The notes beneath the pieces are model-generated. The model had not been told where the DNA came from, did not search any database, and worked only from the letters and a program-made list of their open reading frames with translations. Below, piece after piece: positions 49,810 through 58,639 of a DNA stretch of 64,000 nt. Origin of the DNA: Angustibacter luteus (GTDB lineage Bacteria > Actinomycetota > Actinomycetes > Actinomycetales > Angustibacteraceae); assembly GCF_039541115.1 (NCBI RefSeq), contig NZ_BAABFP010000002.1, positions 806,001 through 870,000 of the forward strand. The letters are read 5' to 3'. The number at the start of each line of letters is the position of its first letter. Within the stretch, counting starts at the first letter, position 1. The position numbers were made by a program, and so were the translations under genes.

Positions 49810-51152
49810 TCAGCTGCCCCGTGGTGGGCGCGGATCACCGCGGCGTACCAGTCGAACGACCTCTTCGGGGTGCGCACCAGCGTCTCGTAGTCGACGTGCA
49901 CCAGGCCGAACCGCTGGGTGTACCCGTGCGCCCACTCGAAGTTGTCCATCAGCGACCAGCAGTAGTAGCCACGGACGTCGACGCCGCGCTCGACCGCCTC
50001 CGCCACAGCCCGCAGGTGCGAGTCCAGGTAGTCGATCCGCGTCTGGTCGTCGACCTCGCCGTGCTCGTCCGGTCCCATGCCGTAGGAGCACCCGTTCTCG
50101 GTGATGATGATCGGCGGGATCGCCGGGTACCGCTCCTTCAGCTGTACCAGCAGGTCGGTGAAGGCCGCCGGCACCACCGGCCAGTCGAAGTCCGTGGTCG
50201 GGTAGCCGGGCACGGTGTCGACCTCGAACGGCAGCGGAGCACCCTCGGCGGCCGCCCGGACCCCCAGCGGGTTGTAGTAGTTCACCCCGTAGAAGTCGAG
50301 CGGCTGCGAGATGAGCGCCAGGTCGTCGGCGACGGGGCCGGGCATGGCCTCCCCGATGCCCTCGGGGTACTGGCCGAGCAGGACCGGGTCGGCGAACAGC
50401 CGGTTCCAGAGGGTGTCCATCAGGGTGGCCGCCGCTCGGTCGGGCTCACTCTCGGACAGCGGCCAGACCGGCAGGTGGTTCGTCGCAGTCCCGATCTCGC
50501 GGACGCCGGCCGCCCGCAACGCCTGGACGGCCAGCCCGTGAGCCAGCAGGACGTGGTGCGCCACCGGCAGGGCACCGAAGGTGAGCGCCTTGCCCGGCGC
50601 GAGGGTGCCCTCGCCGTAGCCGTTGAGCGTGACGACGTTCGGTTCGTTGACCGGGCACCAGTGGGTCACCCGGTCCCCCAGCAGGTCACCCATGATGGCG
50701 GCGTACTCGCCGAGCCGGAGTGCGGTGTCGCGGTTGAGCCAGCCCCCGTCGTCCTCCAACGCCTGCGGCAGGTCCCAGTGGTAGAGCGTGGCCATCGGCT
50801 TGACGCCGGCGTCGAGCAACGCGTCGACGAGCCGGTCGTAGAAGTCCAGGCCGGCCTGGTTCGTGACGCCCCGGCCGGTCGGCTGGATGCGTGGCCACGC
50901 GATCGAGAAGCGGTAGCCGTCCAGGCCCAGCCGTCGCATCAGCTCCACGTCCTGCGGCCACCGGTGGTAGTGGTCGCAGGCCACGTCTCCGGTACTGCCA
51001 TCGAGGATCCGGCCGGGCTCGGCGGCGAACGTGTCCCAGATGCTCTGGCCCTTGCCGTCCTCGGTCGCCGCCCCTTCGATCTGGTACGAGGCGGTGCTGA
51101 CACCGAACAGGAAGTGCGCCGGCAGGGCGGGTCTGGGCGGGTTGGTCTCCAT
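49806..51152 (-). CDS. GH1 beta-glucosidase
   Basis: 448 aa from the ATG at 51152 (GAGGAGC upstream). The glycoside hydrolase family 1 barrel has the N-terminal signature FLFGVSTASYQIEGA, the acid/base Glu in CPVNEPN, the nucleophile Glu in IIITENG and GYYCWSLMDNFEWAHGY near the end. It lacks a signal peptide, so it acts in the cytosol on imported beta-glucosides such as cellobiose. It is in an operon with an MFS transporter. Confidence 0.95.
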   Translation of the reverse strand: METNPPRPALPAHFLFGVSTASYQIEGAATEDGKGQSIWDTFAAEPGRILDGSTGDVACDHYHRWPQDVELMRRLGLDGYRFSIAWPRIQPTGRGVTNQAGLDFYDRLVDALLDAGVKPMATLYHWDLPQALEDDGGWLNRDTALRLGEYAAIMGDLLGDRVTHWCPVNEPNVVTLNGYGEGTLAPGKALTFGALPVAHHVLLAHGLAVQALRAAGVREIGTATNHLPVWPLSESEPDRAAATLMDTLWNRLFADPVLLGQYPEGIGEAMPGPVADDLALISQPLDFYGVNYYNPLGVRAAAEGAPLPFEVDTVPGYPTTDFDWPVVPAAFTDLLVQLKERYPAIPPIIITENGCSYGMGPDEHGEVDDQTRIDYLDSHLRAVAEAVERGVDVRGYYCWSLMDNFEWAHGYTQRFGLVHVDYETLVRTPKRSFDWYAAVIRAHHGAAE

Positions 51153-51210
51153 GCTGCGGCTCCTCGACGCGGTCCGGCGGCGTGCGTGTGCCTGCACCCA
51201 ATCACGAGTG

Positions 51211-51223
51211 GTGCCTCAGGCAC
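51211..51223. promoter_or_regulatory. Palindrome upstream of the beta-glucosidase operon
   Basis: GTGCCT-C-AGGCAC is a perfect 13-base palindrome 59 bases before the GH1 ATG, in the promoter region. It could be an operator for a regulator encoded elsewhere. No LacI or ROK regulator gene is adjacent. Confidence 0.35.
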
Positions 51224-51245
51224 GAGACCTTGTCACATCCGCTGC

Positions 51246-51656
51246 TCAGATGAGAGCGACGACCGAGACCAGGGTGAGCGCCACTGCGGCCAGAGCGAGG
51301 ATGGCGCCCACGACGGCGCCGATGCCGGCCGGGCTGGACTGACCCTCCAGGACCACCCAGGTCGGCTCCTGCGGGTCGTACCAGAGGTTCACCTGCTGGC
51401 CCGGCTCGAACCGGTGCGCAGCGGACGCCGACTGCGACGTCGCCTGCACCACGCGCCCTTCCGCGGTGGTGAACCCGACGGTGCACGCGGCCTGCCGCGC
51501 GCTGTCGCGGTCGATCTCGGCGACGACGCCGCTGGCCATCGTGGCGCCGCGCAACCGCACCGCCGACCGGCGCGCGTCCCGCAGGCAGAGCACGGCACCG
51601 AACGCGAAGCTCAGGGCGAGCAAGGGCGCCAGCACCTGGACGAAGGCGAGGTTCAC
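51246..51656 (-). CDS. DUF3592-type membrane protein
   Basis: 136 aa from a GTG seven bases after a TAGCCT -10 (leaderless). Membrane helices at both ends (about 5-25, 110-135) enclose a soluble beta domain with ASGVVAEIDRD, VGFTTAEGRVVQA and GQQVNLWYDPQEP, the DUF3592 pattern. Function unknown. It is divergent from the CapA-like gene. Confidence 0.82.
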   Translation of the reverse strand: MNLAFVQVLAPLLALSFAFGAVLCLRDARRSAVRLRGATMASGVVAEIDRDSARQAACTVGFTTAEGRVVQATSQSASAAHRFEPGQQVNLWYDPQEPTWVVLEGQSSPAGIGAVVGAILALAAVALTLVSVVALI

Positions 51657-51690
51657 GGCCAGCAGGCTACGCGAGCCCTAGCCTGTGCCT
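51657..51690. promoter_or_regulatory. Divergent leaderless promoters of the DUF3592 and CapA-like genes
   Basis: AGGCTA (51664-51669) reads TAGCCT on minus, 7 bases before the GTG at 51656. TAGCCT (51679-51684) is 6 bases before the plus-strand GTG at 51691. The two -10 hexamers are the same sequence on opposite strands, 9 bases apart, within a 34-base gap. Confidence 0.6.
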
Positions 51691-52956
51691 GTGCTCACCG
51701 GTCGCCGTCCTCCTGCCCTCGTGGCGGCGCTCGCCTGCACGGCCTTCGCCCTCGCGGCGTGCAGCGACGACAGCACACGGGCCGAGCCCTCCGGGGTGAG
51801 CGCGGGCCCGTCGGGCGCACCGTCCAGCTCGGCACCGTCCAGCCCAGCACCGTCCAGCTCGGCACCGTCCAGCTCGGCGACGGGGACGCCGGGTACAGCC
51901 GCCGGGCAGCCGGCCTGCCCGGGTGACGCCTGCGTGACCCTCGTGATGACCGGCGACGTCCTGCTGCACCCTCCGCTGTGGGACCAGGCGCGCGCCGACG
52001 CCAAGGCCCTGTCGTCGTCGTCCGCCTTCGACTTCCGTCCGCTGCTGGCCGGGCAGAAGGCGATCGTCTCCGGGGCGGACGTCGCCCTGTGCCACCTGGA
52101 GACGCCGCTGGCGCGCGAGGGCGGCCCGTACCGGGGTTACCCGAGCTTCACGGTGCCGCCCGAGATCGCGCCGGCACTGGTGGACACGGGGTACGACGCG
52201 TGCAGCACGGCCAGCAACCACACGATGGACGCCGGCACCGCCGGCATCGACCGGACGCTGGACACGCTCGACGCGGACCACCTGCGGCACACCGGCTCCG
52301 CCCGCTCGGCCGCCGAGGCCCGCACGATCCTGACGTTCGACGTGCGCGGCACGACGGTGGCGATGCTGTCCTATGCCTACGGGCTCAACGGGCGCAGCAA
52401 TCCGGCTGGCGAGCCGTGGCACGTCAACATCATCGACCCGGCGAGGATCCTCGCCGACGCGCACCGCGCCAAGGCCGGCGGCGCCGACGTCGTGGTGGTC
52501 GCGCTGCACTGGGGCACCGAGTACGTGCACCCGCCGACGGCGCAGCAGCGCGCGCTGGCCGACCGGCTGACCGCGAGCAAGGACGTCGACGTCGTGTACG
52601 GCCACCACGCCCACGTCGTGCAGCCGGTGGCCAAGGTGCACGGCAAGTGGGTGGTCTACGGACTGGGCAACACCGTTGCGGCACACAGCGTCCGGCGGCT
52701 GGACAACCGCGAAGGACTGCTGGTCCGGGTGCAGCTCGTGCACTCCGGCGGCCGGTGGCGCAGTGGCCGGCTCGACTGGGTGCCGTCGTACGTGGCCGAG
52801 TCGCCGTACCGCTGGGTCGACCTCACGAAGGCCCTCCGGGACGGGGGGCTCTCGGCTTCCACCCGCGCCGTCTACGCCAACTCGGCCAAGCGGATCGAGG
52901 GGGTCGTGGACAGCCTCGGCGCAGCCGACGACGGCGCCCACCTGCTCGATCCCTGA
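51691..52956 (+). CDS. CapA/PgsA-like metallophosphoesterase-fold lipoprotein
   Basis: 421 aa from the GTG at 51691. A lipoprotein signal (ALVAALACTAFALAAC, Cys as the lipid site) is followed by a Ser/Pro/Ala linker made of 15-base repeats and a CapA (PGA_cap) domain: LVMTGDVLLHPP (metal Asp), LCHLETPLA, TASNHTMD (Asn-His), VALHWGTEY and VYGHHAHVVQP. The motifs fit a calcineurin-like catalytic site. The family is linked to poly-gamma-glutamate capsule; no other pgs genes are nearby, so the substrate is open. Confidence 0.9.
   Translation: MLTGRRPPALVAALACTAFALAACSDDSTRAEPSGVSAGPSGAPSSSAPSSPAPSSSAPSSSATGTPGTAAGQPACPGDACVTLVMTGDVLLHPPLWDQARADAKALSSSSAFDFRPLLAGQKAIVSGADVALCHLETPLAREGGPYRGYPSFTVPPEIAPALVDTGYDACSTASNHTMDAGTAGIDRTLDTLDADHLRHTGSARSAAEARTILTFDVRGTTVAMLSYAYGLNGRSNPAGEPWHVNIIDPARILADAHRAKAGGADVVVVALHWGTEYVHPPTAQQRALADRLTASKDVDVVYGHHAHVVQPVAKVHGKWVVYGLGNTVAAHSVRRLDNREGLLVRVQLVHSGGRWRSGRLDWVPSYVAESPYRWVDLTKALRDGGLSASTRAVYANSAKRIEGVVDSLGAADDGAHLLDP
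51819..51878 (+). repeat. 15-base tandem repeat in the CapA-like gene
   Basis: Four adjacent units (51819, 51834, 51849, 51864); three read ACCGTCCAGCTCGGC exactly and one differs at three positions. They encode the repeated PSS(S/P)A linker after the lipid anchor. It could change length by slippage. Confidence 0.75.
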
Positions 52957-52967
52957 GCAGGTGGGCG
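52935..52967. terminator. 13-bp hairpin with the CapA stop codon in its loop
   Basis: CGCCCACCTGCTC (52935-52947) pairs perfectly with 52955-52967 around a 7-base loop; the TGA (52954-52956) spans the loop and stem edge. The convergent ABC permease gene ends at 52973. Confidence 0.65.
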
Positions 52968-52972
52968 GCGCG

Positions 52973-53965
52973 TCAGGCGATGCGCCGGACCTGCCGGAAG
53001 GCCAGCAGCAGCAGGCCCGCGGCGAGGGCGACGAAGATCCCCGTCTCGATGCCCTGGAAGAGCCAGTACCGGCTGGCCGGCTGGTAGGAGAGCCAGTTGT
53101 AGGCGCCCTTGCCGATCCCCAGCGGGGTACCGCAGCCGCCGCCGTCCGGGCCGGCCGCGCCCACGGGGCACCGGATCTCTGCCCCCGGCGCGATCAGCTT
53201 GCCTGCGACGTCCCGGATGCCACGGGCCAGGATCCAGTCCTCGGGCGACGTCTGCGAGAGCCTCCCTGGGCCCTCGAGCGGGTACGTGAGCGTCTTGGCG
53301 GGCAGGTAGCGCGGTCGTGCCAGCGCCGTCAGCAGCAGCCGTACGACCACGAACGCGGCGAGGGTCACGGCCATGGCCGGCAGGACCCGCCGCCACAGCG
53401 TGCCGACGAAGATGCCGAGCGCGACCGCGAACAGCGTGTAGCCCACCGGGGCGATGCCGGACATGTCGAACAGGAACTGCTGGAAGCGGCTCTGCTCCCC
53501 GACGGAGGTCAGCGGCTGCAGCCACCACGACATCCCCAGCCCGTAGGCGAGTCCGACGACGACCGCCAGACCGCCGACCGCGCCGAACTTGACCGCCGCC
53601 CAGCGGGTGCGGCTGATGCCCTGGGTCCAGACCAGCCGATGCGTGCCGTGCTCCACCTCGCGCGCCACCAGCGGGGACCCCCAGAACAGGCCGATCAGCA
53701 GCGGCAGGAGCAGCAGCAGGATGCCGATGAACATCATCGAGCTGTACCGGTTGGTGAACTGGTCCATCGCGTAGTGGCAGCCGTCCACCTTCGCCTGCGC
53801 GGTGCTCGGGTCGGCCATCTGCTTCAGGCAGGCACCGAGGCCCTTGCCGGTGTACGCGGAGTGCATGGCCAGGCCGGTCGGCAGCATCAGGGCGGCCAGG
53901 ACCACCAGGCCGATCCCGGTGAACAGGGCCTGCTTGCGGTGCTGCCGCCACGCGAGCCAGATCAT
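52973..53965 (-). CDS. ABC exporter permease
   Basis: 330 aa from the ATG at 53965, overlapping the ATPase stop (ATGA). Six or so membrane helices; the N terminus (MIWLAWRQHRKQ) and REVEHGTHRLVWTQGISRTR after helix 2 are typical of ABC-2-type permeases found with GntR/YtrA operons. A large loop (about 205-300) contains CPVGAAGPDGGGCG with two cysteines that may form an external disulfide. The substrate is unknown. Confidence 0.85.
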   Translation of the reverse strand: MIWLAWRQHRKQALFTGIGLVVLAALMLPTGLAMHSAYTGKGLGACLKQMADPSTAQAKVDGCHYAMDQFTNRYSSMMFIGILLLLLPLLIGLFWGSPLVAREVEHGTHRLVWTQGISRTRWAAVKFGAVGGLAVVVGLAYGLGMSWWLQPLTSVGEQSRFQQFLFDMSGIAPVGYTLFAVALGIFVGTLWRRVLPAMAVTLAAFVVVRLLLTALARPRYLPAKTLTYPLEGPGRLSQTSPEDWILARGIRDVAGKLIAPGAEIRCPVGAAGPDGGGCGTPLGIGKGAYNWLSYQPASRYWLFQGIETGIFVALAAGLLLLAFRQVRRIA

Positions 53966-54876
53966 GCCGTCACCCCCCACGCCTCGTGGCTGCCCTGGGT
54001 CTGACCGTCGGCCAGGTACGCCAGGATCAGGTCCTCCAGCGGGATGTCGTGTGCGGCCCAGGCCGGGTCGAGCGGCGTCCCGTCGGTGCGCACCAGCAGA
54101 GTGGACTGGCGGTCGGTGTGGCTGGCCCGGACGACGTCCGCGACTCCCGCGATCGGCTGCCCGTCGTGCCGGGGACCGACCAGCTGGCAGTGCTCGGCGA
54201 CCAGGTCGTCGACGGCGCCGACCAGGCGGACCTTGGCCCGGTTGAGCACGATCAGGTAGTCACAGACCCGCTCCAGGTCGGCCAGCAGGTGCGACGACAG
54301 CAGCACCGTGGTGCCCGTGTCGGCGACGCTGCCCATCAGGGCCTGCAGGAACTCCCTGCGCGCCAACGGGTCCAGGCTGGCCACCGGCTCGTCGAGCAGC
54401 AGCAGGCGGGGCCGCTTGGCGAGCGCGAGCGCCAGGGCCACCTGCGCGCGCTGGCCGCCCGACAGCTGGCCGACGGGCTTGTCCGGCGGGATACCGAGCT
54501 GCGCGAGTCTCGTGCGAGCCAGGACGTCGTCCCAGGTCTTGTTCAGCTTGCTGCCCATGGTGATCAGCTCGGCCGCGCTGAAGTCCGCGTACAAGGGGGT
54601 GTCCTGCGCGACGAAGCCGATCTGGCTGAGCACGCCGGTGTTCGCCCACGGCGACTCACCGAAGATCCGCACGTCACCGGCATCCGGGCGGAGCAACCCG
54701 ACCGACAGGTGCAGGAGCGTGCTCTTCCCTGCCCCGTTCGGCCCGACCAGGGCGGCGATGCGCCCCTCGGGCAGGTGTAGCGAGCAGTCCTGGAGCGCCC
54801 AGGTGTCGCCGTAGCGCTTGCCGAGCTGGTCGGTCTCCAACGCCAGGGGTGTCTGTGGTGCTGCTGAGCCGTTCAC
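53962..54876 (-). CDS. ABC transporter ATP-binding protein
   Basis: 304 aa from the GTG at 54876 (GAGGAGG upstream, overlapping the GntR stop). Walker A is LVGPNGAGKST, the Q-loop FVAQDTPLY, signature LSGGQRAQVALALALAKR, Walker B LLLLDEPVASLDP and H-loop LLSSHLLADLE. The C-terminal extension fits antibiotic-type ABC-2 exporters. It lies between its regulator and permease, coupled to both. Confidence 0.93.
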   Translation of the reverse strand: MNGSAAPQTPLALETDQLGKRYGDTWALQDCSLHLPEGRIAALVGPNGAGKSTLLHLSVGLLRPDAGDVRIFGESPWANTGVLSQIGFVAQDTPLYADFSAAELITMGSKLNKTWDDVLARTRLAQLGIPPDKPVGQLSGGQRAQVALALALAKRPRLLLLDEPVASLDPLARREFLQALMGSVADTGTTVLLSSHLLADLERVCDYLIVLNRAKVRLVGAVDDLVAEHCQLVGPRHDGQPIAGVADVVRASHTDRQSTLLVRTDGTPLDPAWAAHDIPLEDLILAYLADGQTQGSHEAWGVTA

Positions 54877-55280
54877 GCGTCCTCCTCGTGCGGCGAGCCA
54901 TCGGTGAGGGTGGCTCGGATTGTGGTGTCGATGAGCGCGACGACGTCCTCGTGAGCGAGGCCGGCCGCTTGCGCCTGGCCGAGCCACGCGACGAGGTCCT
55001 CGCGCAGCTCGGCCTGGTTGACCAGGGACGGTCCGGCCAGGGTGCGGCGGACGAACGTGCCCACCCCCGGCTTGCCCTCGGCCAGACCCTCGAGCTCCAG
55101 CTCGCGGTAGGCCTTCAGGACCGTGTTCGGGTTGATCGCCAACGACTGCGCGACGTCCCGGACCTTCGGCAGCTGGTCCCCCGGCTCGAGCAGACCCACG
55201 CGTAGAGCCTGCTTCACCTGCTGGACCAGCTGCATGTAGGTGTTGACCTTCGACCGGCCATCCAGGACGAACTCGATCAC
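54873..55280 (-). CDS. YtrA-subfamily GntR repressor
   Basis: 135 aa, GTG with GGAGGTGA upstream. The winged HTH (about 12-75: YMQLVQQVKQALRVGLLEPG, LPKVRDVAQSLAINPNTVLK) is followed by a short 50-residue helical tail, as in YtrA-type regulators of ABC operons induced by cell-wall antibiotics. Its operator lies in its own promoter; the downstream exporter genes overlap its end, so it controls the whole operon. Confidence 0.92.
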   Translation of the reverse strand: MIEFVLDGRSKVNTYMQLVQQVKQALRVGLLEPGDQLPKVRDVAQSLAINPNTVLKAYRELELEGLAEGKPGVGTFVRRTLAGPSLVNQAELREDLVAWLGQAQAAGLAHEDVVALIDTTIRATLTDGSPHEEDA

Positions 55281-55295
55281 CGGTCACCTCCCTGT

Positions 55296-55315
55296 TGTCT
55301 TACGACAATAAGACA
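55296..55315. promoter_or_regulatory. GntR operator
   Basis: TGTCTTA (55296-55302) and TAAGACA (55309-55315) are perfect inverted arms around six bases, 16 bases before the GntR start. On the minus strand the element contains TATTGT, a possible -10, so binding would block transcription. Confidence 0.7.
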
Positions 55316-55384
55316 GGATGGAGGCGACGCCGTCAAGCCCCTCGTGGACGCCGGACTGTCGGACCTCTCTGGTCTGCTCGGACG

Positions 55385-55810
55385 GTGCGCAGGTACTGGG
55401 TCAACACCGTCAGTCGGGACCACGTGCTGATCGGGGTCGAGGGGGGCTTCACCCAGGCCGACCACGGGAGGTCCACCCGGCTGCACCGACTCAGCCGCGG
55501 CGACGTCCTGGTGTTCTACTCCCCGCGGACGGCGATGGGGTCCGGCGATCCGGTGCAGTGCTTCACGGCCATCGGGGTGGTCGCGGACGACGAGCCGTAC
55601 CAGGTGGAGATGAGCGAGACCTTCCACCCGTGGCGTCGCCGACTCGACGTGCTGCCCTCCCACGAAGCGGCAGCCAAGCCCCTGGTCGAGCAGCTCAGCT
55701 TCGTCGCCGATCCCCAGCGCTGGGGACTGCCGTTCCGCCGCGGGCTCTTCGAGGTGCCGGCGGCGGACCTGGCCGCCATCGCCCACGCCATGGGCGCCGA
55801 GCTCCCCTGA
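55385..55810 (+). CDS. EVE-domain protein
   Basis: 141 aa from the GTG at 55385 (VRRYWVNTVSRDHVLIGV), where the EVE fold begins; the open frame reaches back into the GntR operator region. RLHRLSRGDVLVFYSPRTAM and FTAIGVVADDEPYQ fit EVE/PUA-like domains, which read modified bases in DNA or RNA. No partner nuclease is adjacent. It is convergent with trpB2 (three bases between stops). Confidence 0.85.
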   Translation: MRRYWVNTVSRDHVLIGVEGGFTQADHGRSTRLHRLSRGDVLVFYSPRTAMGSGDPVQCFTAIGVVADDEPYQVEMSETFHPWRRRLDVLPSHEAAAKPLVEQLSFVADPQRWGLPFRRGLFEVPAADLAAIAHAMGAELP

Positions 55811-55813
55811 TCC

Positions 55814-57193
55814 CTACTGCGACACCGCCGGCAGCTTCGTGAGCGCCTCCGCGACGGCGGCCTGGTCGGCGTCCGTCCACTCGCGGTCCGACATGGCGCC
55901 GGACAGGTAGGCGTCGTACGCCGGCAGGTCCAGGTGGCCGTGCCCGCACAGTGCGGTCAGGATGACCTTCTCCTCCCCGGACTCCTTGCAGCGCAACGCC
56001 TCCTCGATCGCGGCCGCCAGCGCGTGCGTCGGCTCCGGTGCCGGCACGTTCCCCTCGGTGCGCGCGAACAGCACGCCCGCCGCGAAGCACTCCGACTGCG
56101 TCTTCGCGATCGCCTCCAGCTCGCCCTCCTCGTAGAGGTGGCTGATCAGCGGGCTCATGCCGTGGTACCGCAGGCCACCGGCGTGGATCGGGTCCGGGAT
56201 GAAGTCGTGGCCGAGTGTGTGCATCTTCATCAGCGGGGTCATGCCCGCCGTGTCGCCGAAGTCGTAGGCGTAGGTGCCCTGGGTGAGCGACGGGCAGGCC
56301 GCCGGCTCGACCGCACGAACGACCGGACTCATCCGGCCCGCCCACTTCTCGCGCAGGAACGGGAACGCCAGGCCACCGAAGTTCGACCCTCCCCCGGTGC
56401 AGCCGACCAGCAGGTCCGGCGTCTCGCCGACCTTCGCCAGCTGCAGCAACGCCTCCTCGCCGATGATCGTCTGGTGCAGCAGCACGTGGTTCAGCACGCT
56501 GCCCAGCGCGTAGTTCGTGTCGGCGTTCTGCGCGGCCACCTCGACCGCCTCGCTGATCGCGATGCCCAGTGAGCCGGTCGAGTCCGGGTGCTCGGCCAGG
56601 ATGGCGCGGCCGGCGTTCGTCAGGTCGGACGGGCTGGGGTGCACGCGGCCACCGAAGGTCTCGATCATCATCCGGCGGTAGGGCTTCTGGTCGTAGGACG
56701 CCCGCACCTGCCAGACCTCGCACTCCATGCCGAACTGCGCGCAGGCGAACGCCAGCGCCGTCCCCCACTGACCGGCGCCGGTCTCCGTGGTGAGCTTGCG
56801 GATCCCGGCCTTGAGGTTGTAGAACGCCTGCGGCACAGCAGTGTTGGGCTTGTGCGATCCGGCCGGCGAGACGCCCTCGTACTTGTAGTAGATGCGCGCC
56901 GGCGTGCCCAGCGCCTGCTCCAGCCGGTGTGCTCGGAACAGCGGGCTCGGGCGCCACAGCCGGTAGACGTCGAGCACCTCCTCGGGGATGTCGACGTACT
57001 GCTCGCCCGAGACCTCCTGGAGGATCAGGTCCATCGGGAACAGCGGGGCCAGGTCGTCCGGGCCGACGGGCTGCCCGGTGCCCGGGTGCAGCACCGGCGG
57101 CGGCGGGGTAGGCAGGTCGTGCAGCACGTTGTACCAACGCGTCGGCATCTCGTCCTCGGTGAGCAAGACCTTGTGCTGCAGCGGTGCTGCCAT
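55814..57193 (-). CDS. trpB2: Tryptophan synthase beta-like protein, TrpB2 type
   Basis: 459 aa from the ATG at 57193. The PLP Lys is in [12 protein letters not shown]; the phosphate loop is [15 protein letters not shown]. The extended N terminus ([20 protein letters not shown]) and [20 protein letters not shown] mark the TrpB2 (long) subfamily, which works without TrpA. There is no trpA or other trp gene here. It probably joins indole (or another nucleophile) to serine as a salvage enzyme. Confidence 0.92.
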   Translation of the reverse strand: MAAPLQHKVLLTEDEMPTRWYNVLHDLPTPPPPVLHPGTGQPVGPDDLAPLFPMDLILQEVSGEQYVDIPEEVLDVYRLWRPSPLFRAHRLEQALGTPARIYYKYEGVSPAGSHKPNTAVPQAFYNLKAGIRKLTTETGAGQWGTALAFACAQFGMECEVWQVRASYDQKPYRRMMIETFGGRVHPSPSDLTNAGRAILAEHPDSTGSLGIAISEAVEVAAQNADTNYALGSVLNHVLLHQTIIGEEALLQLAKVGETPDLLVGCTGGGSNFGGLAFPFLREKWAGRMSPVVRAVEPAACPSLTQGTYAYDFGDTAGMTPLMKMHTLGHDFIPDPIHAGGLRYHGMSPLISHLYEEGELEAIAKTQSECFAAGVLFARTEGNVPAPEPTHALAAAIEEALRCKESGEEKVILTALCGHGHLDLPAYDAYLSGAMSDREWTDADQAAVAEALTKLPAVSQ

Positions 57194-57342
57194 GGTGCGC
57201 CCCGTTCCCGTTCGCCCCTGCCCGGCCGCCACCGGCCGGTGCGCGAAGGCTACTCCGGTCGCCGAACTCGAGGCCCGGCGCTAGCGTTCCTCCCGCATCG
57301 CGACGAATGTCCCGATGCGTCCACTTCTGAAGGGGAGAGCAC

Positions 57343-57801
57343 ATGACGCGAACGATCTTCAGAGCGACCCTTGCGCTGATGCTGGCGCTGACAGCCGCGA
57401 CCGGGCTGGCCACCTCGGCGCAGGCCGCGAACTTCCCGCACGACGGCAACTTCGCCCGTGAGGACGGCTGTCGCGCGGATCAGCAGGTCATCTACCACAC
57501 GGTGATCTACCAGGGCTCGACCGCTGTCGGCTACATCGACCTCATGTACTCGGTGCACTGCCACAGCGCCTGGGGACACGTGCACGGAACTCGCACCGTG
57601 CAGAACCAGACCTGGGTGCCGCACGGCTACATCCACCGCAACTACGACGGCAAGCAGTACCAGTGCACGACCGCCGAGGGGGCGCAGGACTGCTACACCC
57701 CGATGGTCTACGACCTGAACATGACGTCCTACGCCAAGGGGATCATCGACCCCAACGGCGCCGCCGGTACCGAGTTCACGGCTCGAACGCCGAGCTACTG
57801 A
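57343..57801 (+). CDS. Secreted DUF2690-like protein
   Basis: 152 aa, GAAGGGGAG before the ATG. A signal peptide (1-28, cut after AQA) is followed by a small domain with DGCRADQQVIYHTVIYQG, YIDLMYSVHCHSAWGHV and four cysteines (in DGCR, HCHS, QCTT and DCYT) that may form two disulfides, like DUF2690 exported proteins of actinobacteria. Function unknown. Single gene. Confidence 0.75.
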   Translation: MTRTIFRATLALMLALTAATGLATSAQAANFPHDGNFAREDGCRADQQVIYHTVIYQGSTAVGYIDLMYSVHCHSAWGHVHGTRTVQNQTWVPHGYIHRNYDGKQYQCTTAEGAQDCYTPMVYDLNMTSYAKGIIDPNGAAGTEFTARTPSY

Positions 57802-57855
57802 CAGCTCCCGCGACCGCTCGGCGCTGCTCACGATCGACGGGGCGGCGCCGAGCGC

Positions 57856-57861
57856 TAGCGT
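57856..57861 (+). promoter_or_regulatory. Leaderless -10 of the PEP-mutase family gene
   Basis: TAGCGT is followed by six bases and the ATG at 57868, the same hexamer as before the VOC gene. Confidence 0.5.
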
Positions 57862-57867
57862 CTGTCC

Positions 57868-58632
57868 ATGAGCTTCGCCGACCTGCACCACGCCGACCTG
57901 CCGCTCCTGCTTCCCAACGCGTGGGACGTTCCGTCCGCACTGGCCTTCGTCGAGGCCGGGTTCGAGGCCATCGGCACGACGAGCTTCGGCGTCGCCAGCT
58001 CCATCGGACGTCCGGACGGCGACCGGGCCACCCGCGATGCGAACCTCCGCCTGGCCCGACAGCTCGCCGACCTGGGGTGCTACGTGAGCATCGACATCGA
58101 GGACGGCTACTCCGAGGACGCCGATGAGGTCGCCGAGTACGTCGCGAACCTGCCGGCCGACGGGGTCAACCTCGAGGACAGCATCGAGGGCCACCTCGTC
58201 CCGCCAGACGTGCTTGCTGCAAAGATCTCGGCCGTCAAGATGCGGCGGCCCGAGCTGTTCGTGAACGCCCGGATCGACACCTACTGGTTCCGCGAGCTGG
58301 CCACCGTCGAGGAGACCGTGGCCCGAGCGGCGCGGTACGTCGAGGCCGGGGCAGACGGCGTCTTCGTGCCGCGGGCGAGCGACCCCGACCTGCTGCGCGA
58401 GCTGACCGCGAGGATCCCGGTGCCCCTCAACGTGCTGGCCATCCCCGGCACGTCGCTGCTCGACCTGGCTGCCCTCGGGGTCCGACGGGTCAGCACGGGG
58501 TCGTTGCCCTACCGCGCCGCGGTCCAGGCCGCCACGGACGCCGCGACCGCCGTGCGTGACCACCTGGCCGTACCAGCGTCGGTCGGCTACGACGACCTGC
58601 AGGCCAGGCTGGTCGAGTACGCCGGCCGCTGA
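57868..58632 (+). CDS. Isocitrate lyase/phosphoenolpyruvate mutase family enzyme
   Basis: 254 aa TIM barrel. LLLPNAWDVPSALAFVEAGF, the loop IGTTSFGVASSIG and the metal site SIDIEDGYSEDADEV are characteristic; VNLEDSIEGHL and FVNARIDTYWF follow. It lacks the KKCGH loop of true isocitrate lyases, so it is more like oxaloacetate decarboxylase or 2-methylisocitrate-type lyases. The reaction is unassigned. Confidence 0.88.
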   Translation: MSFADLHHADLPLLLPNAWDVPSALAFVEAGFEAIGTTSFGVASSIGRPDGDRATRDANLRLARQLADLGCYVSIDIEDGYSEDADEVAEYVANLPADGVNLEDSIEGHLVPPDVLAAKISAVKMRRPELFVNARIDTYWFRELATVEETVARAARYVEAGADGVFVPRASDPDLLRELTARIPVPLNVLAIPGTSLLDLAALGVRRVSTGSLPYRAAVQAATDAATAVRDHLAVPASVGYDDLQARLVEYAGR

Positions 58633-58639
58633 GCGCCGA

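Noticed and set aside
51819-51878. Possible CRISPR or satellite
   Set aside because: 15-base in-frame tandem repeats coding a lipoprotein linker.
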